A stretch of 43,270 nucleotides of DNA. It comes from Terriglobia bacterium. Lineage in GTDB: Bacteria; Acidobacteriota; Terriglobia; Bryobacterales; Bryobacteraceae. The position numbers and the translations under genes are program-made. The stretch covers positions 1 to 43,270 of the forward strand of contig RGPS01000025.1 of assembly GCA_010084195.1 (NCBI GenBank), in the 5' to 3' direction. Shown here piece by piece: positions 25,881-33,032 of the stretch. Position 1 is the first letter of the stretch; every line of letters begins with the position of its first letter. The notes under the pieces were generated by a model. That model ran no database searches. It was given only the letters and a program-made list of their open reading frames with translations, and was not told the origin of the DNA.

Positions 25881-26852
25881 ATGATGCATTCACGTCGTCA
25901 ATTCGCAAAAACGGTACTAGTGGGCCTACCCGCTGCAGCGTTTGCGGCCCGGCTCGATTCAACGGTAGCGGGGGTCCATCTGGGCACCATCACCTACAGC
26001 TTCCGTGACCTGCCACGGATGCCCGGCAAGGACAACATTGATGACATCATCCGCGCCGTGACGGCCTGCGGCATCGGCGAAATTGAACTCTACAATCTGA
26101 ATTTGGAGCCAGCCCCGGCCAGCGCCGCCAAACCTGCCGCCTCCGGCCCTGCCTATGGTGTGGCGCGGACCGCCCAGGCAGGTCCCACGCCGGAACAAAT
26201 CGCAACCCGCAAGGCAGAGCGCGAAGCTCTTCGCAAGTGGCGCCTCGAAACCCCGGCTTCGTACTACCAGGGTATCCGCAAGAAACTCGATGACGCCGGG
26301 ATCGCGCTCTACGCCTATACCCTCGGCTTCAACGACCAGTTCACCGACGACGAAATCGAGGCAGGCTTCGCGCAGGCCAAAGCTCTGGGTGTGGATCTGA
26401 TCGCCAGTTCCACCAGCCTGAGCGTGGCGCAGCGCGTGGCACCCTTTGCTGACAAATACAAGATTCGGGTTGCGGTACATGGCTACGCCAACGTGAAGGA
26501 CCCCAACCAGTTCGGGTCTCCGGAGAGCTTTGCCAAAGCCCTGGCCATGGGCAAATACATGCGGATCAACCTCGATCTGGGCCACTTCACAGCTGCCAAT
26601 TACGATGCCGTGCCGTTCATCAAAGCGAACCACGAGAACATCACCCACATCCACATCAAGGATCGCCACCGCAACGATGGCGTGAACGAACCCTTCGGAG
26701 ACGGCGACTCCCCCATCAAGGCGGCCCTGCAGTTGATCCGCGACAACAAGTACCCCATCCGGGCGTTCGTCGAATACGAATACCCCGGTATGGGGACCTC
26801 CGTGGAAGAAGTCACGAAGTGCATGAGTTATCTGCGGAAGTGCCTGAGCTAG
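25881..26852 (+). CDS. Exported sugar phosphate isomerase/epimerase-like TIM-barrel protein
   Basis: This 323-residue protein begins with a twin-arginine type leader (HSRRQFAKTVLVGLPAAAFA), so it is probably exported folded. The TIM-barrel of the AP-endonuclease-2/xylose-isomerase-like family is seen in GVHLGTITYSFRDLP, GIGEIELYNLNL, LIASSTSLSVAQR, RVAVHGYANVKDP, MRINLDLGHFTAANYD (metal-site His/Asp), NITHIHIKDRHRNDGV and AFVEYEYPGMG. A low-complexity insert near 80-115 contains KPAASGPAYG. Proteins of this group act as isomerases or epimerases of sugars or inositols; the substrate is not known. It is divergent from the heme-protein operon, with about 80 bases between them that probably hold both promoters. 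Confidence 0.87.
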   Translation: MMHSRRQFAKTVLVGLPAAAFAARLDSTVAGVHLGTITYSFRDLPRMPGKDNIDDIIRAVTACGIGEIELYNLNLEPAPASAAKPAASGPAYGVARTAQAGPTPEQIATRKAEREALRKWRLETPASYYQGIRKKLDDAGIALYAYTLGFNDQFTDDEIEAGFAQAKALGVDLIASSTSLSVAQRVAPFADKYKIRVAVHGYANVKDPNQFGSPESFAKALAMGKYMRINLDLGHFTAANYDAVPFIKANHENITHIHIKDRHRNDGVNEPFGDGDSPIKAALQLIRDNKYPIRAFVEYEYPGMGTSVEEVTKCMSYLRKCLS

Positions 26853-26947
26853 CGGACTTTTGTCCGGACGTCAGCGGCTGTCCTGTGTCCGTAAGTATCT
26901 GTAGTGCAATCGTATACAGCCAAGCTGATTCGGACATCGATGCGGAC
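26853..26947. repeat. Cluster of GGAC/GTCC short inverted repeats
   Basis: The pentamer CGGAC or its complement GTCCG occurs six times in 95 bases (26853, 26862, 26865, 26887, 26931, 26943), plus a further GTCC at 26880. They include the 8-base palindrome gtccggac and the hairpin cggac-tttt-gtccg. The segment lies directly after the stop of the exported isomerase-like gene. The rest of the gap to 27066 (26948-27066) shows no gene I recognise. The function is unknown; a weak terminator-like or regulatory role is possible. Confidence 0.3.
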
Positions 26948-27066
26948 GTTCGCTCGCGTTTCCGAAAGCAGAACCTAACAGGCCTTTGCGCCAGGAATTG
27001 TTCCACCTCTCACAAGATTTGGCTCTTCCTGATCGGGTGAACAAAGGCCCGGAAGGTGGACGCCCT

Positions 27067-27938
27067 TCACCGTCCCCACCGGTGACGCCGAAGGACCAGA
27101 GACATTGGCTTCCCTCCTGTATGGCCATCAAGGAGCAACCGGTCACCTGCGATCCGGTAGGATCCCACGATAGCCTCTGAGTTCTGGCTTATCGGCACGC
27201 CCTGGATCCGAAACGTTCGCCTGGCCTTCTGCGCTTCGAATGTTCCGGCGCGCCTGCCGTAGCCATTGACATAGACACAGCGTCGATTGAAATCAAAGAA
27301 CAGGAGGGCACCGGTCTCGACAGCTATCGGTTCATTGCCGACAATCAGGGACTCCACCTTCCAGGTTCGGGCACGATTGATTTGCCGGGAGCCTGTGAAG
27401 TCCGTAATAGGGTCCATCATTTCCGCAACCTGACCACGAAAAATTAAAAGGAATACTGCAATCACAGTTGCGGGAACAAAAAAGCCGAAAAGCCTGGCTG
27501 CGGTCCCCCACCTGGTGCTCACGCGGGGAACTGGCCTGGCGAGGAGCGTGGATAGGAACCCGGCGTACATTCGCCAGTCATACAGGATCAGGCGCAAGTT
27601 CAATGTAAGGAAGACGCCGCTGATCAGCCGGGTGCCCGGCCATAGGCGAGAAAATAGTTGAACATTGCGACGTTCAGGACAACTGGCAGCAAGAGCAAAG
27701 CACCAAGACGGCGAGTTCTGGCGAACAAGAGGAGGATGGCAGGGATAATCTCGAAGGTGCCCAGGCGGAACTGGAAGACCGGTGAATAACCCAGGAATGC
27801 CCAGGTGAGAGTTGTGCCCGGCGTCTCCCCGAGGGGTTGGGCGTAGGCGGATGCTGCCACCTGGAACTGCCGCAGAAAGAGCTTCGAGACACCATATGGC
27901 ATCATTCCAGGAGCCAATACCAGGCGCGCTACAGTCAT
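27067..27938 (-). pseudogene. DoxX-like membrane protein gene split by a frameshift
   Basis: Two adjacent minus-strand frames fit one protein. The 5' part (from about ATG 27938) carries the DoxX-like core: LAPGMMPYGVSKLFLRQF, TWAFLGYSPVFQFRLG, FEIIPAILLLFARTRRLGAL, LPVVLNVAMFNYFLAYG. It then runs into TGA at 27624-27626. The 3' part continues in the next frame with PGTRLISGVFLTLNLRLILY, then DWRMYAGFLSTLLARP, a helix (LFGFFVPATVIAVFLLIF) and a beta-rich C-terminus ending LVLRRHRWGR. One missing base near 27640-27650 (GGCCGGGC) would restore the frame. Such proteins have a four-helix membrane part and a soluble C-terminal domain; function unknown. A sequencing error in this GC-rich stretch is the alternative. 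The start overlaps nothing; it follows the transporter stop by 32 bases. Confidence 0.7.
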
Positions 27939-27970
27939 TGCCGCGAGGGCTGCGCGAGAGCGCAGCACGT

Positions 27971-29251
27971 TCAAGGCTTTGAACTTCGCAATGGTCGCAC
28001 CAGCACCGTTAAAACAAAGCCTGCTACCAGCAGCCATGCCAGCACCGCCAGGGGCTCATCATAGATGTGCACTTTGGCTTCGCCGGGAGCCAGACTGGCC
28101 CGTGCCCGTGCCGAGAGTTCGGTGATGATAACCGGCCCCACCACAGCCGCGGCGCTCCAGGCTGTCAGCACGGCACCGTGGATGGCACCCACGTTGTCTG
28201 CCCCGAAAAGGTCGGCCAGAAACGCCGGAATGGTCGCAAACCCGCCACCATACATCGTCAGTACCGCACACAAGGCAATTTCGAAAACCAGCCATTCATT
28301 CCGTGCGCCGAAGCCGGGAATCATGCGGAACAGCGCCATTTGCGCGGCAAAGAATACCAGGTAAGTGGCGCGTCGGCCAATGTAGTCTGACAGTGATGCC
28401 CAGAAAAAGCGCCCCCCGGCGTTGAACAGACTAATCAGCGAAACCAGCGCTGCAGCCTGTGCCGGTGTTCGGCCGAACATGTCCTGCACCATCGGACTCG
28501 CCTGCGCCAAAATACCAATGCCCGCAGTCACATTGATGAACAACATGCCCCACAGCAGGTAAAACTGCGGCGTCCGAATCGCCTGGTTTCGGGTGACGCT
28601 GGTCCGCGTGATCATCGCATTGTTGTCAGCGGGAGGAACCCAGCCTTCCGGCTGCCAGCCCACCGGAGGCCGCCGCAGAATCCGCGATCCTGCCAGCATA
28701 ATGCAGAAATACCCCGCACCCAATACCGCCACGGTCCTCGGCACGCCCAGTTCCCCCATCAGCCAGGTGTTCAAATACCCGGCAATAAACGCCCCGCCGC
28801 CGAAGCCCATCACCGCCATCCCCGTCGCCATGCCCCGACGGTCCGGGAACCACTTCACCAGGGTGCTGACCGGCGAGATGTAGCCCAACCCGCAACCAAT
28901 ACCACCCACCAGGCCCATGCCGACAAAGACCAGCACCGATTGCTTGAGCCACAAACCGAGTCCGCCCAGCAACAGGCCGCTGCCGAAGAACATTGCCGCA
29001 GCCCTTGCTGCCGCGCGTGGCCCTCGTTTCTCCACCCAAGGTCCGCCGAATGCAGCACTCAGCCCCAGCAGCACCAGAGCTGTCGTAAAAGTCGTATAGG
29101 GAGGGCTGAACCACGCCGGATCGTTGGGAAACAAGGCCTTGATCGGGCGATTAAACGTGCTCCACGCATACACAGAACCGATGCAGAGATGCACCATAAT
29201 GGCCGCCAGCGGAATCAGCCAGCGATTAAAGCTTTTTTGAGGCACCCGCAA
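27971..29251 (-). CDS. OFA-type major facilitator transporter
   Basis: This 426-residue protein has twelve predicted helices. The OFA (oxalate/formate antiporter-like) subfamily is indicated by MVHLCIGSVYAWSTFNRPI at helix 1, GIGCGLGYISPVSTLVKWFPDRRG and ATGMAVMGFGGGAFIAGYL. It likely carries small carboxylates in exchange or symport; oxalate or formate is only a family-level guess. Its ATG lies about 50 bases from the start of the Ser/Thr kinase, on the other strand, and its stop is followed 32 bases later by the DoxX-like gene. The gene looks complete. Confidence 0.9.
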   Translation of the reverse strand: MRVPQKSFNRWLIPLAAIMVHLCIGSVYAWSTFNRPIKALFPNDPAWFSPPYTTFTTALVLLGLSAAFGGPWVEKRGPRAAARAAAMFFGSGLLLGGLGLWLKQSVLVFVGMGLVGGIGCGLGYISPVSTLVKWFPDRRGMATGMAVMGFGGGAFIAGYLNTWLMGELGVPRTVAVLGAGYFCIMLAGSRILRRPPVGWQPEGWVPPADNNAMITRTSVTRNQAIRTPQFYLLWGMLFINVTAGIGILAQASPMVQDMFGRTPAQAAALVSLISLFNAGGRFFWASLSDYIGRRATYLVFFAAQMALFRMIPGFGARNEWLVFEIALCAVLTMYGGGFATIPAFLADLFGADNVGAIHGAVLTAWSAAAVVGPVIITELSARARASLAPGEAKVHIYDEPLAVLAWLLVAGFVLTVLVRPLRSSKP

Positions 29252-29302
29252 AGTCTAACAGAGCAGTTTCGTCGTATTACTATCGATACAACTTCTAACA
29301 AC

Positions 29303-31417
29303 ATGACGGGAACCTCTCTCGGCCCCTATGATATTCTCAGCAAGCTCGGCGAAGGTGGCATGGGCGCTGTTTACCGCGCCCTGGACCGCCGTCTGGGACG
29401 CGAAGTTGCTCTCAAGATCCTCCCCGCAGATCTGGCCGGAAATCAGGACCGTCGGGCCCGCTTCATCCGCGAAGCGCAGGCTGCCTCCCGCCTCAACCAC
29501 CCCAACATCATCACCATTTACGACATCGCCGAGGCCGACCTCCCCTCCGGCCGGATCCACTACATAGCGATGGAGTGCATTTCGGGGAACACCCTGGAGG
29601 GACTAACCCCCGCAGAAGGGCTCGAACCTGTCCGCGCCCAGGCCATTGCTGCCGACATCGCATCTGCCCTCTCCCGGGCGCATGCCGCAGGCGTCGTGCA
29701 CCGCGATCTGAAGCCTGCCAACGTCATGGTGACTGACGACGGTATCGTCAAAGTCCTCGATTTCGGTCTGGCAAAACTCGTCCCCACCGGCGTGTCTGAT
29801 ACCGCGGCGACCATCACTTCAGCGGGCACCCAACTTGGCATGATCCTTGGCACGGCCGCTTATATGTCCCCGGAACAGGCTTCCGGCCTGCCGGTGGACG
29901 CGCGGTCCGACATTTTTTCCTTTGGCCTCGTGCTCTATGAGATGATCAGCGGTCGCAGGGCCTTTCCAGGGCAATCCCCGCTGGCCGCCGTCGCGGGTAT
30001 TCTCCACAGTGAGGCACGTCCTCTCACCGATGTTCCGGAGCACCTGGCTGCCGTTGTAAAGCGTTGCCTTCGTAAAGCGCCGGAGGCCCGTTTTCAAACC
30101 ATGGCCGAAGTCCAGGCTGCGCTTTCCTCGGGTATTTCGGGGAGTCGGTCCAGTCTGAGTATGCTCACCCCCGCGCCTGCGGTTCTGCCATCCATCGCCG
30201 TCCTGCCGTTTGTGAATCTGAACCGCGACCCGGAAAGCGATTTCTTCTGCGACGGGTTGACTGAGGAACTGATCAACGGACTCTCGCAGTTGCGAACCCT
30301 TCGCGTGGTTTCCCGGTCCACCGTTTTCCAGTTCAAGGGCGGTACCGAAGATATCCGTCAGGTAGCCGCCAAACTCCATGTCTCCACGGCGCTGGAAGGT
30401 TCCGTCCGCAGGGCAGGGAATCGCCTTCGCATTACCTCGCAACTGATCAATGCTGCCGACGGCTGCCAGCTCTGGTCGCAGCGTTTTGATCGCGAAATGC
30501 AGGACGTCTTTGATGTCCAGGACGAAGTCCCCCAGGCGATTCTGGAGCATCTCAAAGTTCATTTCCCCAGCGGCATCCTGCCTGCGGCAGTGAAGAACCA
30601 GGGCCAGAATCCAGAGGCCTGGACCCTCTACCTCAAAGGCCGCTACTACCAGCATTGGACCACCACGGAGGGCTATCGTAAGGCCCTCGAACACTACCAG
30701 GAAGCCATTGCCCTCGATCCCGGGATGGCAAAACCCTGGGCCGGCATTGCCGATATCTATATCTTCAGTGCCATCGTCGGCCTTGGACGCCCCAATGACC
30801 TGATGCCCCAGGCTCATGCGGCGGCGCTGCGGGCTCTGGAACTCGACGAAACCCTGGCGGAGGCAAATTCAGCACTGGGGCTGGTGCATCTCTGGTTCGA
30901 TTGGGACTGGGCGGCTTCGGAAGCCGCTTTTGGACTTGCGGATGCGCTATTCCTCGGGCGCGCCCCTCTCGGGCAGGTCATCGAACTCTGCCGGAAGACC
31001 ATCGATCTCGCCCCGCCCGCCATTTGGCCCCACTGGTATCTGATTAACGCGCTGGCCAGTAACCGAGACTTCGCCGAGATCCCGGGAGCTATCGCGCAAG
31101 CTCGCCAACTCGCAGCGGGGGAGCCTGTGTCAGAGGGAATTTTCGGCTGGGCTCTGGCGCTCGCGGGTGATCACGAAGAGGCGCGTCGGATGGCGGCTGA
31201 ACTGACGGAACGGCGCGCCTCCGTCCACTCCCCAGCAGTCCCCATCGCGTGGATCCACCTGGGCCTGGGGGATCACGAAGCGGCTCTCGACTGGCTGGAA
31301 ACCGCCCGGCTGGAACGGGATCCGCTCCTGGCCATGTCGCACGTAAATCCCACGCATGACGTGCTTCGGGATAATCCCCGCTTTCAGGCCTTGCTGCATC
31401 AAATGCAGTTCGCATAG
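29303..31417 (+). CDS. Ser/Thr protein kinase with TolB-like and TPR regions
   Basis: This 704-residue protein starts at ATG 29303. The kinase (8-275) is intact: GEGGMGAVY glycine loop, K38, HRDLKPANV (133-141), DFGLA (153-157), AYMSPEQ. No membrane helix follows. From about 295 a TolB-N/CadC-like region (PSIAVLPFVNLNRDPESDFF, TEELINGLSQL, TALEGSVRRAGNRLRITSQL) leads to TPRs (YRKALEHYQEAIALDPGMAK, AHAAALRALELDETLAEANS). A repeat is abnormal: WDWAASEAAFGLADALFLGR joins two TPR parts directly, and roughly 50-60 residues usual in this family seem to be missing, in frame. It phosphorylates Ser/Thr on unknown partners. It is divergent from the transporter gene. Confidence 0.92.
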   Translation: MTGTSLGPYDILSKLGEGGMGAVYRALDRRLGREVALKILPADLAGNQDRRARFIREAQAASRLNHPNIITIYDIAEADLPSGRIHYIAMECISGNTLEGLTPAEGLEPVRAQAIAADIASALSRAHAAGVVHRDLKPANVMVTDDGIVKVLDFGLAKLVPTGVSDTAATITSAGTQLGMILGTAAYMSPEQASGLPVDARSDIFSFGLVLYEMISGRRAFPGQSPLAAVAGILHSEARPLTDVPEHLAAVVKRCLRKAPEARFQTMAEVQAALSSGISGSRSSLSMLTPAPAVLPSIAVLPFVNLNRDPESDFFCDGLTEELINGLSQLRTLRVVSRSTVFQFKGGTEDIRQVAAKLHVSTALEGSVRRAGNRLRITSQLINAADGCQLWSQRFDREMQDVFDVQDEVPQAILEHLKVHFPSGILPAAVKNQGQNPEAWTLYLKGRYYQHWTTTEGYRKALEHYQEAIALDPGMAKPWAGIADIYIFSAIVGLGRPNDLMPQAHAAALRALELDETLAEANSALGLVHLWFDWDWAASEAAFGLADALFLGRAPLGQVIELCRKTIDLAPPAIWPHWYLINALASNRDFAEIPGAIAQARQLAAGEPVSEGIFGWALALAGDHEEARRMAAELTERRASVHSPAVPIAWIHLGLGDHEAALDWLETARLERDPLLAMSHVNPTHDVLRDNPRFQALLHQMQFA

Positions 31418-31676
31418 TTCAGGTATCTCATGGCGGCGACAGCGTTTTCCCGGATGAGGTATGTGAACTGCGGTTGAGGCGTGTTGCGCTGGAGGCATAA
31501 CCAGCTACTCCATCCAAAAACACCTCGATGTCACCGTGAAGCTGGTGTCGCGCTGAATCCCCGCCATCAAGAACATTGATTTCATGGGTGGGGGGGGGAA
31601 GGAGAATTCGACCGGCCCAGAAATCTCGCCTCCCCCCAAACTGCCACGGGACTGCATTGTGTCACCTCAGGTAACC
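31418..31676. other. Intergenic region between convergent genes, with a possible gene relic
   Basis: This stretch lies between the kinase stop and the DUF1552 stop. It contains a run of nine G at 31590-31598 and a short plus-strand reading (SYSIQKHLDVTVKLVSR, then a TGA, then IPAIKNIDFMG) that looks like a protein relic. I cannot place it in a family. I see no clear terminator or gene. Confidence 0.3.
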
Positions 31677-33032
31677 CTACAAACCACCCAGATGCGCCAA
31701 TTTCCCCGAACTATCCCCAATCATTTCCGGATGCACGTCCATATGATCCAGCAGTGACATATACAGATTCGTCATCGGCGTTCCTTCCGGATAAACCGTA
31801 TGCCGTCCCGGCTTCAGCTTCCCGTTCCCGCGCCCCAGTAACACCGTCGGTAAATTCTCATGCTGGTGCCGGTTGCCGTCATTCAGGCCCCCGCCATAAA
31901 TCACCATCGAATGATCCAGCAGACTACCGTCGCCGTCCTGCGTTGCCTTCATCTTCTCCACGTAGTAACTAAACAACTGCACATGGAACAGATTGATCTT
32001 CGCCACCTTCTCCAGGAAATCTGCCCGGTTCTGGTGGTGCGTGATCGGGTGATGCGGATCGGCCACGCCAATCTCCGCGTACGTCCGGACCGAACCCTCC
32101 CGCCCAATCATGAACGTGGAAACCCGTGTCAGATCCGCCTGAAAAGCAAGAATCTGCAGATCGAACATCAGCTTCGCGTACTCCGCGAACTCCACCGGCA
32201 CGCCCGACGGCGCTTCCATCGACGGCGTGAACTTGTTCGGCGTGCTCTCCGCCATCTGGATGCGCCGCTCCACTTCACGAACGCCCGTCATATACTCATC
32301 CAGCTTGCGGCGATCCGCCGGACCAACCTCACCCATCAGCTGTTTACTGCGCTCACCCACCACATCCAGAATGCTCGTCCGCAGCAAAGTCCGGCGCGCT
32401 TTCGTCGCCGCATCCACCTTCAGGTTATCCGCCCCGAAAAGACGTTCAAACACCACCCTCGGATTCGTCTCCGGCGGCATCGGCATCGTCGGCGTGCGCC
32501 AGGAAATACTGTTCGTGTAGGCGCAGCTAAAGCCACTGTCGCAGTTGCCAACGGTGCGCGAATCTTCGCAGCCCAGTTCCAGAGACGTCAGCCGCGTCTT
32601 CATCTGCAGCGCGGCAATCTGATCAGCCGAAACGCCACCCTTGATATCCGCACCCGTCGTCTTCTTGCAGTGCACGCCCGTCAGATAAGAGGCTCCGGCG
32701 CGGGCATGGTCCCCGCCACCATCGCCCAAAGCATTGCCGTTGTGCAGATCCAGACCGGTCAGGATCTGCAGATCGTCGCGATACTTCTCCAAAGGCTTCA
32801 GCGTCTTGCTGAACTCGTAGTTCGCGCCCTCGCCCACCGGCTTCCAGGCAGCATAGTTCACCCCGTTCGGGATGTACGTGAAGGCCAGACGCAGAGGAGC
32901 CGTAGACCCGCCATTCGTTGCTGCGGCAGCGCCCAGCGCCGGTACCATGGCATCCAGCATCGGCAGGGCCAGCGCGGACCCAAAGCCACGCAACAACGTT
33001 CGGCGTGAAAGGTGCTTTCCGGTTATGATCAT
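31677..33032 (-). CDS. DUF1552 domain-containing exported protein
   Basis: This 451-residue protein has a twin-arginine-like leader (HLSRRTLLRGFGSALALPML) and the DUF1552 pattern: PLRLAFTYIPNGVNYAAWKP, GLDLHNGNALGDGGGDHARAG, ASYLTGVHCKKTTG, DFLEKVAKINLFHVQLFSYY and the C-terminal HSMVIYGGGLNDGNRHQHEN. DUF1552 proteins almost always occur beside DUF1592 proteins in acidobacteria, planctomycetes and verrucomicrobia; the reaction is unknown, though an enzymatic role on polymers or sulfated glycans has been guessed. Its start overlaps the DUF1592 stop by 4 nt, showing translational coupling. Confidence 0.93.
   Translation of the reverse strand: MIITGKHLSRRTLLRGFGSALALPMLDAMVPALGAAAATNGGSTAPLRLAFTYIPNGVNYAAWKPVGEGANYEFSKTLKPLEKYRDDLQILTGLDLHNGNALGDGGGDHARAGASYLTGVHCKKTTGADIKGGVSADQIAALQMKTRLTSLELGCEDSRTVGNCDSGFSCAYTNSISWRTPTMPMPPETNPRVVFERLFGADNLKVDAATKARRTLLRTSILDVVGERSKQLMGEVGPADRRKLDEYMTGVREVERRIQMAESTPNKFTPSMEAPSGVPVEFAEYAKLMFDLQILAFQADLTRVSTFMIGREGSVRTYAEIGVADPHHPITHHQNRADFLEKVAKINLFHVQLFSYYVEKMKATQDGDGSLLDHSMVIYGGGLNDGNRHQHENLPTVLLGRGNGKLKPGRHTVYPEGTPMTNLYMSLLDHMDVHPEMIGDSSGKLAHLGGL

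Noticed and set aside
29819..30817. Minus-strand reading frame of 332 codons
   Set aside because: It is antisense to the Ser/Thr kinase, whose motifs are unmistakable.
31860..33008. Long plus-strand reading frame (382 codons)
   Set aside because: It is antisense to the DUF1552 gene, is strongly Arg/His-rich and shows no domain or ribosome site.
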